A stretch of 64,000 nucleotides of DNA from a bacterium. Lineage in GTDB: Bacteria > Zhuqueibacterota > QNDG01 > JAFGCO01. This document shows positions 17,654 through 26,217 of the stretch, piece by piece. Numbering within the stretch: position 1 is the first letter of the stretch; every line of letters starts with the position of its first letter. The notes beneath the pieces are model-generated. The model saw only the letters and a list, made by a program, of their open reading frames with translations, made no database searches and was not told the origin of the DNA. The position numbers were made by a program, and so were the translations under genes. The stretch covers positions 248,001 through 312,000 of the forward strand of contig JAFGCO010000055.1 in assembly GCA_016932575.1 (NCBI GenBank), given 5' to 3'.

Positions 17654-19117
17654 TCAGCTTTGGAGTTCATCCCTCCGGATTTTATTCTGTATGCAGCTTA
17701 CCATTATTATCATACCAAAAGCACCGAAAAAGGCCGGGATGAGTTCATAAATCCCGGTTGATGTTTTCAGAAACAGTTTCCAGAAGATTGTGATTAATGA
17801 GCCGGCAATCATGCCAGAAGCAATGCCCTCTTTTGTTGTTTTTTCCCAGTACAAAGACAGGATCAATGCGGGGCCAAATGCAGCACCAAGACCGCCCCAG
17901 GCAAACAGAACCAGCCAGAAAATGATGTCTTTTGCCAGACAGGCCAGAATGAGCGCGATGAGACCCGAGCCGATGACAATCCATCGGCTTAAAGCAAGTT
18001 TGTTCGATTCAGACAGGATTATGCCCCGCCGGAGGATTTTTTCATAAATATCACGAACAAAGGTTGAAGCGACTACCAGAAGCTGAGAATCTGCCGTCGA
18101 TAGAATCGCGGCAAAGATACCGCCGACCAACAGACCGTACAGTACCGGACCAAAGTATCGGTCGGAGAGTACCAGATAAACCATTTCCGGATTTTGATCG
18201 GGCAGATTTTGGATTTTCGGAATAATTGCCCGGCCGAGCAAGCCGATCATAACCGCTCCCCATCCCATGAGGACGTTCCAGAATGTGCCGATAACAGCGG
18301 ATTTACGAAGCTGATCAGCGTTGTCAATCGCCATATAGCGTACAATAATATGCGGCTGGCCGGGTGAGCCGAGCCCAATGCCAAGAAAACCGATCAGTGC
18401 GCCGAATCCTATTGACAGCGGATTGATATTTGACGGATCCAGGGCCCTTAGTATATTGAGCAGTGAGGACAATCCCCCAAGCCGGATCAGACCGACGGCG
18501 GGAAATATGACCAGGCCGAATAGCATGATTATGGCGCGAACTACATCATTGTAGGCCACAGCAATAAATCCGCCCAGCGCCATGTAAATCAGAATCATCA
18601 GACATGCTATCACCAGTGTTGCGATGACTGGCAAACCGGTGGCTGTGCAGAGAGAATCTGCGCCGGCTTTTAGCTGGGCAGCCACGTATGCGGTGATAAA
18701 AATGCCGATGATCAGGGCTCCGGTTATCCGGATAAGATGATGGTGATCTTGAAACCTGGATTCAAAGTAATCCAAAAGTGTAATCGATTGATAGGATTCT
18801 GTCTGTGTGCGCAGTTTGCGCCCGATATATATAAATTGAAACAGTTCGGCCAGAATATATCCGGTTACGGCCCAGATAGCGCTCACCCCCAATTTATAGG
18901 CCATGCCCGACACACCCAGCACCAGCCAGGAAGATCGTCCGGATGAAACAGCCGAGAGTGCTACAACCAGCTTATTCATGTTGCGTCCGCCGATAAAAAA
19001 ATCGGACTGATTTTTGGTTCGGTGCAATGTTAAAAAACCCACTATTACAGGAAAAAGCAGCGTAAGAACAAATATCGACAGCGCGATTGGATTGCGGAGC
19101 TGTTCATAGACATCCAT
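17654..19117 (-). CDS. Sodium:solute symporter (SSS family, PutP-like)
   Basis: 487 residues with about 13 membrane helices. The first helix and loop (FLTLHRTKNQSDFFIGGRNMNK) and the next helix (ALSAVSSGRSSWLVLGVSGMAY) match the SSS Na+-site region, and LGIGLGSPGQPHIIVRYMAI and ILSTADSQLLVVASTFVRDI are the family signatures near helices 6-8, close to those of proline symporters. It imports an organic solute with Na+; the substrate is not certain. A 31-codon ORF ends 3 bases before its ATG, so translation is coupled. The XRE-cupin regulator just upstream probably controls the unit. Confidence 0.93.
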   Translation of the reverse strand: MDVYEQLRNPIALSIFVLTLLFPVIVGFLTLHRTKNQSDFFIGGRNMNKLVVALSAVSSGRSSWLVLGVSGMAYKLGVSAIWAVTGYILAELFQFIYIGRKLRTQTESYQSITLLDYFESRFQDHHHLIRITGALIIGIFITAYVAAQLKAGADSLCTATGLPVIATLVIACLMILIYMALGGFIAVAYNDVVRAIIMLFGLVIFPAVGLIRLGGLSSLLNILRALDPSNINPLSIGFGALIGFLGIGLGSPGQPHIIVRYMAIDNADQLRKSAVIGTFWNVLMGWGAVMIGLLGRAIIPKIQNLPDQNPEMVYLVLSDRYFGPVLYGLLVGGIFAAILSTADSQLLVVASTFVRDIYEKILRRGIILSESNKLALSRWIVIGSGLIALILACLAKDIIFWLVLFAWGGLGAAFGPALILSLYWEKTTKEGIASGMIAGSLITIFWKLFLKTSTGIYELIPAFFGAFGMIIMVSCIQNKIRRDELQS

Positions 19118-19120
19118 GGA

Positions 19121-19216
19121 TCACGATCCCTCTTTTTCTGACAGGCGATAAAGCAGCCCTGCCAGTCCTATGATCATTATAGGCAAGATGATGAGTACAG
19201 TATAAGCCGCCAGCAT
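19121..19216 (-). CDS. 31-residue single-helix membrane protein preceding the symporter
   Basis: ATG at 19216 (reverse strand), TGA at 19121-19123. A GAGGTG Shine-Dalgarno lies 5 bases upstream of the ATG. The product has one hydrophobic helix (AYTVLIILPIMIIGLAGLLY) followed by a short charged tail RLSEKEGS. Its stop codon is 3 bases from the ATG of the symporter. Small accessory proteins next to SSS symporters are known in several anaerobes, so a stabilising subunit is plausible. Too short for many gene finders. Confidence 0.65.
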   Translation of the reverse strand: MLAAYTVLIILPIMIIGLAGLLYRLSEKEGS

Positions 19217-19277
19217 GAAACACCTCAATTCAATAATGAAATCATTTATTTTTAATCCTTTTAATATAAATCGGGTT

Positions 19278-19907
19278 TTAATCCCCCCCGCACACCACAC
19301 TCAGCGCCACAGATACATCTTTATTCTCATCCGCATTGAAATAACAATGCGGCTCTGTGCCCCAGAAAAAAATGGCATCTCCCTTTTTCAGGACTGCAGT
19401 CACGTCGCTGATTTCAATACCAATGGTTCCGGTCAGGCAAAAAAGAAGTTCTTCTCCGGGATGGGTTTTCTTTTCTTTGATTTCCCGGCTGAAAATTTCC
19501 ATCACTTTGGCGCCAAGCTGCCCTTCTGGAAGCCGATAGTTCAAGTCCCCTATAGTCATACCGTGACACATATCAAGCTGAACACGGTCGGTCCGCGGAA
19601 TCCGTTTTGTTCCCGATTTTTGAGTGTCGGTTTCATGCTTTCGGATATCATAATCCCGCCCCTTGATCAGTCTGCCTTCCATCAGATGCAGCGGTGAGAC
19701 CTCAAGAACAGAACAGATTTTATAGATGGTCTCCATCCGGGTGGAAATTCCCTTTTCAAAACGGACGACGGTGTTCTTATTAACACCGGCCGCTTTTGCC
19801 AGGCTTTCGATACTGAGTTCTTTTTCGATTCGGATACGCTGGGCGCGTTTTCCCAGGGTCAAGGGATCGAACATCACAGGCTTTGTATGATTCAAGGCGG
19901 TCTCCAT
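19278..19907 (-). CDS. XRE-family transcriptional regulator with C-terminal cupin domain
   Basis: 209 residues. Helix-turn-helix at about 17-72 (RAQRIRIEKELSIESLAKAAGVNKNTVVRFEKG in segments), with the typical hydrophobic and Gly pattern; cupin beta-barrel at about 110-205 (HPGEELLFCLTGTIGIEI, GDAIFFWGTEPHCYFN), which senses a small molecule in relatives controlling amino acid or polyamine genes. The first ATG has only a weak ribosome site; M12 is an alternative. The gene lies upstream of the symporter on the same strand and is divergent from the methyltransferase cluster. A TTAGTA palindrome in the divergent promoter is a likely operator. Confidence 0.9.
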   Translation of the reverse strand: METALNHTKPVMFDPLTLGKRAQRIRIEKELSIESLAKAAGVNKNTVVRFEKGISTRMETIYKICSVLEVSPLHLMEGRLIKGRDYDIRKHETDTQKSGTKRIPRTDRVQLDMCHGMTIGDLNYRLPEGQLGAKVMEIFSREIKEKKTHPGEELLFCLTGTIGIEISDVTAVLKKGDAIFFWGTEPHCYFNADENKDVSVALSVVCGGD

Positions 19908-19993
19908 GGTGAATTAAATCCTAAACAAAATATAATAAAATTCATCTATCATGACAAAAGAAAAAAACGATATTGTTCAGTATAATTTTATTT

Positions 19994-20027
19994 ATTAGTA
20001 TTTTATTCTTGACTTAGTAAATACTAA
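19994..20027. promoter_or_regulatory. TTAGTA-AA-TACTAA palindrome plus extra half-site (candidate XRE-cupin operator)
   Basis: A perfect palindrome TTAGTA-AA-TACTAA at 20014-20027 sits inside the spacer of the promoter at 20009-20037; another ATTAGTA half-site lies at 19994-20000. Occupation would block RNA polymerase. The nearest DNA-binding protein is the divergently encoded XRE-cupin regulator. Confidence 0.55.
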
Positions 20028-20037
20028 TTTGTATATT
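20009..20037 (+). promoter_or_regulatory. Promoter of the methyltransferase-led gene cluster
   Basis: TTGACT (20009-20014) and TATATT (20032-20037) with exactly 17 bases between them, followed by GGGAG and ATG 20091. This is a good sigma-70-type promoter in an AT-rich divergent region. Confidence 0.6.
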
Positions 20038-20090
20038 AATTCCTAATTTAATAGCGAACAATTTGTTTTCATTACTGGGAGAAGACAGTT

Positions 20091-20897
20091 ATGATTCATA
20101 CAAATGAAATCAAAGCGCCGGACTGCCGGCAGAATGCGAGCCTGAGTGACAATCGTTTTCAGACCATGGCGAAAGATTACGATACACTGGCACCGGTGAT
20201 GGTTCCGTATTACGGTTTCATGCAAAGCATGATGATGGATTATTTGAGAATTGAAGATGCTGATAATCCAGTGATCGTGGATCTCGGGGCAGGCAGCGGT
20301 ACTTTTCTGGAACGGATTTTACTGCGCAATCCGTCTGCCCGTTGTTATTATGTCGATCTGTCACAGCCTTTCATGAATGTAGCCAGACAAAAATTACAAC
20401 GATATCATGATCGTGTTAAGTATATTCTCGCAGATTTGGAAGACGGGTGGACCGACCTGCTGCCGGTCAATGCCGATTATATATTTTCCATGTCGGCGAT
20501 TCATCATCTGGAAAATCATGAAAAGCAGCGTCTTTACCATCGCTGTTTCGATATACTCAATCCGGGTGGATGGCTGGTCAATATTGATGAAATGAAAACG
20601 ATTTATCCGGATGCCTATTTCAACAGCCTGTATTATTGGGACAGGTACGGGCAGGCGCAGGGAAAGCGGCTTCATGGCGAATATTTAAAGGCTTACTGGA
20701 AGTGGCAGGACCATTTCAGGCAATGGAAAACCCGCAATATCCGGAACGTTAATCAGCCGAAAAGAAAGGGGGATGACATTCACGAGTCATTCCTGCTTCA
20801 AATGGCCTGGCTGAAGGAAATAGGATTTCAACAGGTCGATCTTTTCGGAAAAATTCATTTATGGTGTATCATCGGTGGCAAAAAGCCGAAACAGTGA
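20091..20897 (+). CDS. Class I SAM-dependent methyltransferase
   Basis: 268 residues. The Rossmann motif I VIVDLGAGSGTFLE at about residues 63-76 and motif II YYVDLS identify a class I methyltransferase; AIHHLENHEKQRLYHRCFDILNPGGWL is the usual late motif. The N-terminal NRFQTMAKDYDTLAPVMVP fits a small-molecule methyltransferase of the UbiE/Methyltransf_25 type. A GGGAG ribosome site precedes the ATG. It is the first gene of a plus-strand cluster with two more methyltransferases. The substrate is unknown. Confidence 0.9.
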   Translation: MIHTNEIKAPDCRQNASLSDNRFQTMAKDYDTLAPVMVPYYGFMQSMMMDYLRIEDADNPVIVDLGAGSGTFLERILLRNPSARCYYVDLSQPFMNVARQKLQRYHDRVKYILADLEDGWTDLLPVNADYIFSMSAIHHLENHEKQRLYHRCFDILNPGGWLVNIDEMKTIYPDAYFNSLYYWDRYGQAQGKRLHGEYLKAYWKWQDHFRQWKTRNIRNVNQPKRKGDDIHESFLLQMAWLKEIGFQQVDLFGKIHLWCIIGGKKPKQ

Positions 20898-20989
20898 TTC
20901 AATGAAAGCGTAATTGATTTACGACGTTCCTGTGGTGCTTCGGGGAACTGCATCCGGATTTTATTAAAATAGATATTTAAGGGAGATTT

Positions 20990-22015
20990 TTGAAAGTGAA
21001 AAAATACAGTGTGGGTGTCGTCGGTATCGGTGTTGTCGGCTCTGAAATGGTCAGTATTCTTCGTGAACGGCTGTTTCCTGTCGGTGAGATCCGCATTTTT
21101 GCCCGTACGGAACGTGATGAAACCATTGCCGGTGTAACTTTCCATATTGAAACAGCAAGTCCCGAGGCGTTTGACGGTTTGGATTTTGCGTTTTTTGCAG
21201 GCACCGAGGGTGCCAGGGGCGCTTCGCAGCGTTTTGGGTGGGAAGCAGTAAAACGAGGAGTGGTTGTCATCGATAACGGGGATGATTTTCGTATGGATTC
21301 CCGTGTGCCGCTTGTGATTCCGGAAATCAATCCGGAAGCCCTCGGGAGGCATTGCGGATTCATTGCAAATCCGAACTGCAGTACTATCATTGCACTGATG
21401 GCCCTGGCGCCGCTTCACCGGGCGGCCAGGATTCGACGTTTTATTGCGTCTACCTATCAATCCGTCTCAGGTTCCGGAAATGCGGCAGTTCAGGAACTGG
21501 AACAGCAGCTAAGGAATTATGTTTATGGAAACAAGATAATATTGAGTACGTATCCTCATCAAATCGCACTGAATGTTATCCCTCAGATCGGCAATTCGAG
21601 ACCCGAGCTGGAGGGCTACACCAGCGAGGAGGCCAAGTTGCTTTTTGAGACCCGAAAGATCCTTGGAGATGACAGCATCCGGGTATCGGCCACCTGTGTA
21701 CGGGTTCCGGTGTTTGTCGGACATGGGATCGTTCTTAATATCGAGTTTGACAGATCCATCACACCGGATGAAGCCCGGGAGATTTTTTCAAACGCGCCCG
21801 GAATCACAGTTGAAGATGATCTGAAAAATCACCGATATCCGCTGGTGCTTGATACGGCCGGCCGGGACCGATGCCGCGTGGGCCGTATACGCCGGGATCC
21901 GAGTGTGGAACATGGTTTGGTTCTCTATGTTACCGGAGACAATCTGCGCAAAGGCGCGGCGCTGAACGCGATACAGATCGCTGAAACGATTATCAGTCAA
22001 ACGGGTCACGCATGA
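20990..22015 (+). CDS. asd: Aspartate-semialdehyde dehydrogenase
   Basis: 341 residues. N-terminal NADP-binding Rossmann loop (VVGIGVVGSEMVSIL), catalytic Cys130 in NPNCST, the STYQSVSGSG segment, and the active-site His245 (RVPVFVGHG) support Asd, which reduces aspartyl phosphate to aspartate semialdehyde for lysine, threonine and methionine synthesis. The start is TTG at 20990 or GTG at 20996; GGGAG at 20981-20985 gives spacings of 4 or 10. No other lysine or threonine genes are here; among methyltransferases and PhzF it may feed a special pathway instead, so a paralogous role is possible. Confidence 0.88.
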   Translation: MKVKKYSVGVVGIGVVGSEMVSILRERLFPVGEIRIFARTERDETIAGVTFHIETASPEAFDGLDFAFFAGTEGARGASQRFGWEAVKRGVVVIDNGDDFRMDSRVPLVIPEINPEALGRHCGFIANPNCSTIIALMALAPLHRAARIRRFIASTYQSVSGSGNAAVQELEQQLRNYVYGNKIILSTYPHQIALNVIPQIGNSRPELEGYTSEEAKLLFETRKILGDDSIRVSATCVRVPVFVGHGIVLNIEFDRSITPDEAREIFSNAPGITVEDDLKNHRYPLVLDTAGRDRCRVGRIRRDPSVEHGLVLYVTGDNLRKGAALNAIQIAETIISQTGHA

Positions 22016-22075
22016 ATCAAACAGCGGTATTTATATAAATCAACCGAAATAAAAAATAGGATGGCAGGGTAGAGA

Positions 22076-22579
22076 ATGCAAAAATCGAATACGCATATTA
22101 TTCTGGCGAATCTGAATTTGCCAGCTCACCAGCGAGCCGTGCTTGCTCTTGTGGATGCATATGCCAGAGATCCCATGGGCAATGGCAGGCCCTTAACAGA
22201 TCGGGTCAAAAAGTCCCTGATTCCGGCCTTGCAGAAACATCCGACCACATTGATTTTTCTTGCTTACAATGAAGACCTGCCTGTCGGCATTGCGGTTTGT
22301 TTTTATGGTTTCTCTACATTTCAGGCCAGGCCTTTGATCAATATTCACGATCTTGCAGTACAGTCCGCATATCGGGGGCGGGGCATCAGCAGGCAATTGC
22401 TGCAAGCGGTTGAACAGAAAGCCGGAGAAACCGGCTGCTGTAAAATCACGCTTGAGGTGCAGGAAAAAAATCACAGGGCCAGGCATGTGTATAAGGCGGC
22501 CGGCTTTGATCAGGCTGAATACGAACCGGCGGCCGGGGCGGCTTTGTTTTATTCCAAATGGATTGAGGATGACACGTGA
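22076..22579 (+). CDS. GNAT family N-acetyltransferase
   Basis: 167 residues. The acetyl-CoA loop is IHDLAVQSAYRGRGISRQLL (motif A, RGRG), followed by the beta-strand ITLEVQEKNHRARHVYKAAGF, which is the standard motif B. A typical single-domain GNAT, cytosolic, with an unknown amine acceptor. The stop overlaps the GTG start of the next methyltransferase, so they are translationally coupled. Confidence 0.9.
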   Translation: MQKSNTHIILANLNLPAHQRAVLALVDAYARDPMGNGRPLTDRVKKSLIPALQKHPTTLIFLAYNEDLPVGIAVCFYGFSTFQARPLINIHDLAVQSAYRGRGISRQLLQAVEQKAGETGCCKITLEVQEKNHRARHVYKAAGFDQAEYEPAAGAALFYSKWIEDDT

Positions 22580-23301
22580 ATTTTCAGAATGCTTATGAAG
22601 ACAGCATCCGGGCAGAGGCATATGCCGGGCTCGAGTTTTCCGGGTGTTATTATCTGGCTTACCGGGACCTGCCGGACATTATACGTCGTCATGTCCACGG
22701 GAGCAGGGCACTTGATTTCGGATGCGGAACCGGCCGGCCGTCACGTTTTTTGAAGCATCTGGGTTTTGAGGTCGCTGGTGTGGATATTGCCAAGAATATG
22801 GTTTCGATTGCAAAGAAAGCGGATCCGAAAGGGGATTATTATGTAATCAGGGATGGGCAATTGGCCGGGCTGGAAAAGGAGTCGTTCGATCTGGTACAGG
22901 CGATCTTTACATTCGATAATATCCCTCATGTGGATAGACGGATGAATCTGATGAATCAATTAAAATCCATGTTGAAACCCGACGGAGTGATTCTGCTTCT
23001 GGATGCGACGCCGGAGATTTATTTTCACGAATGGACGTTTTTTTCCACCCGCGACTTTCCGGAAAACCGTGAGAAAATGAGCGGCGAAAAAGTGAAGATC
23101 ATCATTACAGATACGGACGATCCCCGGCCGGTTGAAGATATTATCTGGTGCGATTCGGATTATCAGGATCTGTTTCGGAGGACAGGGCTCAGGCTAATTG
23201 CTTCGTACGAGCCGCTGGGCAGAAGGGACGAGCCGATTGACTGGGTGAATGAGACTGAAATCGCCCCCTGGATCATTTATGTACTGAGGAATTCCGAATG
23301 A
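22576..23301 (+). CDS. Class I SAM-dependent methyltransferase
   Basis: 241 residues starting at GTG 22576, which overlaps the previous stop (GTGA), with GAGGAT upstream. Motif I is ALDFGCGTGRPSRFL, then VAGVDIAKNMVSIA (motif II) and FDLVQAIFTFDNIPH, LKPDGVILLLDATPE (later motifs). The C-terminal half differs from the first methyltransferase, so it is not a recent duplicate. Its stop overlaps the next ATG by four bases. Confidence 0.9.
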   Translation: MNFQNAYEDSIRAEAYAGLEFSGCYYLAYRDLPDIIRRHVHGSRALDFGCGTGRPSRFLKHLGFEVAGVDIAKNMVSIAKKADPKGDYYVIRDGQLAGLEKESFDLVQAIFTFDNIPHVDRRMNLMNQLKSMLKPDGVILLLDATPEIYFHEWTFFSTRDFPENREKMSGEKVKIIITDTDDPRPVEDIIWCDSDYQDLFRRTGLRLIASYEPLGRRDEPIDWVNETEIAPWIIYVLRNSE

Positions 23302-23627
23302 AAAAGTTATGGTTCTATCAGGTCGATGCGTTTACTCATAAAAAATTTCGGGCTAATCATGCAGGTGTGGTACCGGAGGCGGATGGATTATCCGAAGATC
23401 AGATGCAGCAAATCATCCGGGAAAGGAACAATTCCGAAATTGCATTCCTCCTTTCTCAGGATGCTTCGGATCATGATGTGCGTGTGGGTTTTTTCATACC
23501 GCAAACTGCATTTCGAGATAAACAGGGAGAAGCCATGGTGATTGATTACCTGAGGCATTTCAAATTTCACCCGGATGAAATTGATACGCTGATTTATCAG
23601 GAACAGATCGATTCTGAATTGTATTAA
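23298..23627 (+). CDS. Truncated PhzF-family protein
   Basis: 109 residues that match only the first part of PhzF isomerases: WFYQVDAFTHKKFRANHAGVV, then NNSEIAFL with E47 at the catalytic glutamate position, then VRVGFFIP. The usual next segment with the GHAT motif is missing; the remaining 40 residues do not resemble PhzF, and full-length members have about 260-300 residues. It overlaps the preceding gene (ATGA), so it is still in the operon. It is either a decaying paralogue of the complete PhzF at 25295 or a shortened domain with a new role. Confidence 0.7.
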   Translation: MKKLWFYQVDAFTHKKFRANHAGVVPEADGLSEDQMQQIIRERNNSEIAFLLSQDASDHDVRVGFFIPQTAFRDKQGEAMVIDYLRHFKFHPDEIDTLIYQEQIDSELY

Positions 23628-23654
23628 AATAGTTATCGAAACAGGAAGATTAGA

Positions 23655-24659
23655 ATGATTAAGAACATCGGAATTATCGGTGTCGGAGGTGTCGGGGGCT
23701 ATTTTGGCGGAAGACTTGTCACAGGCTTGTCTCACAATCCGGCGATTAAAATTTATTTTATTGCCCGCGGCGCTCATCTGGAAGCGATTCAAAATCACGG
23801 ATTGATTTTGTCTACAGCCAAGCGGGGAGAAATGATTTGTGAGCCTGAACTGGCTACAGATCAAATCGAAAAGCTCCCAATTCTGGATATCTGTATGGTA
23901 TGCGTGAAATCCTATGATCTTAAAAATACGATGGTCCGTCTGAAATCAGTCATTCATGCGAATACGCTGGTCATTCCGCTTTTAAACGGCGTGGATATTT
24001 ACGAAAGAATACGATCTGTCCTGAATGAGGGAATTGTCTTTCCGGGCTGTGTCTATGTCGGCACGCATATCGAACAGCCCGGAAAGGTGGTTCAGCAGGG
24101 CGGTGCCTGTAAAATCCTGTTTGGAAAAGATCCAGAGCATCCGAATCTTGTTCCCCGTGAAATATTCCGTCTTCTGGATCAAAGCGGTATCCAGTATCAA
24201 TGGCTGGACGATCCTTACCCGGAAATCTGGAAGAAATTTCTATTTATTGCCGCATTCGGCATGGTGGGTGCCTGTTATGATCGAACGCTTGGACAAATCA
24301 TGCAGGATGAATCATTTACCAGAGATGTTCAATCCATCATGTATGAGATTGTCAATGTGGCTCAGCAAAAGGGTGTTTGTCTGAGGGATGCGGAGGTTAA
24401 AGAGGCGCTTCAAAAGGCGGAGCAGTTTCCTCCTGATGCCAAGTGTTCCTTTCACAGGGATTTCGAGCAGGCAGACAAACCGGATGAGCGGGATCTGTTC
24501 GGAAACACCATTATCCGCATGGCTGAAACCCTGAATGTCCATGTGTCTGTGACATGCCGGATCAGCGATCGTCTCGGGTCTTTAAAACAGGAATCAGGAT
24601 TGAAAAAGGAAAAACAAGAGGCAAGAAACAAGAATCAAGGAAGACAGTGGGGTAATTGA
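23655..24659 (+). CDS. Ketopantoate reductase family oxidoreductase (PanE/ApbA-like)
   Basis: 334 residues. Glycine-rich NADP loop IGVGGVGGYFGGRL at the N-terminus; a central VCVKSYDL and VIPLLNGVDI segment typical of 2-dehydropantoate 2-reductases; PEIWKKFLFIAAFG contains the catalytic lysine. It may make pantoate for coenzyme A or reduce another 2-keto acid. The last about 24 residues are a lysine/glutamine-rich tail that coincides with a purine-rich repeat (24615 onward), suggesting that the original stop was lost. A good AGGAAG ribosome site precedes the ATG. Confidence 0.87.
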   Translation: MIKNIGIIGVGGVGGYFGGRLVTGLSHNPAIKIYFIARGAHLEAIQNHGLILSTAKRGEMICEPELATDQIEKLPILDICMVCVKSYDLKNTMVRLKSVIHANTLVIPLLNGVDIYERIRSVLNEGIVFPGCVYVGTHIEQPGKVVQQGGACKILFGKDPEHPNLVPREIFRLLDQSGIQYQWLDDPYPEIWKKFLFIAAFGMVGACYDRTLGQIMQDESFTRDVQSIMYEIVNVAQQKGVCLRDAEVKEALQKAEQFPPDAKCSFHRDFEQADKPDERDLFGNTIIRMAETLNVHVSVTCRISDRLGSLKQESGLKKEKQEARNKNQGRQWGN

Positions 24660-24745
24660 ATGATTGAGTTGATGGTATAAAGGTCTGAAACGTAAAGAAA
24701 TTCATGAATCAAGAGGTAAGAAGAAAGACAATCAAGACAAAGAAA
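24615..24745. repeat. Degenerate purine-rich direct repeat (CAAGAGGYAAGAA type)
   Basis: CAAGAGGCAAGAA near 24615 and CAAGAGGTAAGAA near 24710, each followed by AATCAAG, form two diverged copies about 95 bases apart. The first copy lies inside the 3' end of the PanE-like gene, the second in the gap before the C_GCAxxG_C_C gene. Confidence 0.5.
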
Positions 24746-24855
24746 TAAAACAGAGCAAAAAAAGAAAAAAATTTCCTTCCCTTTTTTAAATGGCGGGATG
24801 AGAAATGAGATGGATTTATGGCGAAAAGACGTGCAGACAACCAGGAGAAGATCAA

Positions 24856-25326
24856 ATGAAATCTGAAGTAACTGAAAAGGCATATGCATATTTTGAATCA
24901 GGTTTAAACTGTGCGGAATCCGTGCTCCGGTCGATTATTGAATCTGTGGACGGTGACCAGACACGAGCCTTCTATCGGCTGGCCACACCTTTTGGCGGTG
25001 GGATCGGAGGCTGCCATGAAGAACTGTGCGGTGCCTTGTCCGGCGGCGTGATGGCCATTGGCTATCTTGCAGTTCGGAACCATCCTGAGGAAGATGAAAT
25101 CCTTTCGAGAAAGATCGCCGTTTGTCTGCGCAGACGGTTTCAGGAGTACATCAGTTGCACACAATGCCTGTCGGTACTGGACAGGCTGGGGCCCCAGGAA
25201 AATTCTCATCAATGCGCCTATCTTGTAGCGCACACGGTCGGGTGGGTGATTGACCTGCTGAAACAATATGAACTGATTTCTATGGAGGAAGAACATGATG
25301 AATCAGAAACTCAAGTTTGTTATTAG
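24856..25326 (+). CDS. C_GCAxxG_C_C family protein
   Basis: 156 residues. The family motif is clear: GLNCAESVL, then GGGIGGCHEELCGALSGGVM and later CTQC, so four conserved cysteines of the family named after this pattern, believed to bind a metal or redox centre in anaerobes. The ATG at 24856 has AGGAGA at 24843-24848; the longer ORF to 24805 lacks a ribosome site. The last 32 bases overlap the start of the next gene and appear as an acidic tail. Confidence 0.87.
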   Translation: MKSEVTEKAYAYFESGLNCAESVLRSIIESVDGDQTRAFYRLATPFGGGIGGCHEELCGALSGGVMAIGYLAVRNHPEEDEILSRKIAVCLRRRFQEYISCTQCLSVLDRLGPQENSHQCAYLVAHTVGWVIDLLKQYELISMEEEHDESETQVCY

Positions 25327-26188
25327 CGATGTATTTGCCGAGTCCAGATACTCCGGCAACCAGCTGGCCACATTTTTAGATGCTTCGTCTCTGACTGATG
25401 AAGAAATGCAGCATATTACCCGGGAGATCAATTTTTCGGAGACTACATTTATTCTTCCAGGCTCTCGAAAAAACGGCGGATACCGCGTGCGCATATTCAC
25501 ACCCGGATGTGAGGTGGATTTTGCGGGGCATCCGACTTTGGGTACGGCATCTGTTATTCGAAACCATCTTTTAGGGGAGCCTGTAGATCAGGTTCTGCTC
25601 AATCTCAATGTCGGGCCGGTGCCGGTGACATGGCAAAATCCAAAAAACGCAGGAGGACTGCTGTGGATGAAACAGGTCGAGCCTGTATTCGGGGGTCAAA
25701 TGGATGCGGTCAGGATGGCTGAAGTGCTGGGGATCGATCCTGACGATCTGGATGAAAAATGGCCGGTGGAATCGGTGTCCACGGGTCTGGCGCATCACAT
25801 TGTGCCCTTGAAAAACAAGCAGGCCCTTAAAAAGGCGAAAATTCAGCCTGCATTCTATGAGCCGCTGATAAACCAGACGAAGACCAAAAGCATCCTGATA
25901 TTCTGCCCGGAGGGATACGAAGATGAACAGACACTGGGTGTCCGTGTGTTCGATGATTATTACGGTATTCCCGAAGATCCGGCCACAGGAAGCGGCAACG
26001 GATGCCTGGCCGCCTATCTGGTCAAGCACCGTTATTTCGGATCACATGCCATCGATATAAAAGTCGGTCAGGGGTATGAGATCGGACGCCCCTCCACCCT
26101 GGCGCTCAAGGCATCTGATAGTCAGAACAGGATTCAGGTTCAAGTAGGCGGCAAGGTTGTGCAGATTGCAGAAGGATTTTGGGATTGA
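25295..26188 (+). CDS. PhzF family isomerase
   Basis: 297 residues, the full length for the family. N-terminal VISDVFAESRYSGNQLATF, catalytic Glu49 in NFSETTF, the RVRIFTPGCEVDFAGHPTLGTA motif, and the C-terminal DPATGSGNGCLAAYL motif are all present. Members catalyse hydrogen shifts or isomerisation of small acids such as in phenazine synthesis; the substrate here is unknown. GGAGGAAGAAC precedes the ATG within the previous gene. It lies in the cluster with three methyltransferases. Confidence 0.93.
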   Translation: MMNQKLKFVISDVFAESRYSGNQLATFLDASSLTDEEMQHITREINFSETTFILPGSRKNGGYRVRIFTPGCEVDFAGHPTLGTASVIRNHLLGEPVDQVLLNLNVGPVPVTWQNPKNAGGLLWMKQVEPVFGGQMDAVRMAEVLGIDPDDLDEKWPVESVSTGLAHHIVPLKNKQALKKAKIQPAFYEPLINQTKTKSILIFCPEGYEDEQTLGVRVFDDYYGIPEDPATGSGNGCLAAYLVKHRYFGSHAIDIKVGQGYEIGRPSTLALKASDSQNRIQVQVGGKVVQIAEGFWD

Positions 26189-26217
26189 TCGAACCTCTGA
26201 AGAAAGGATAATGAGAA

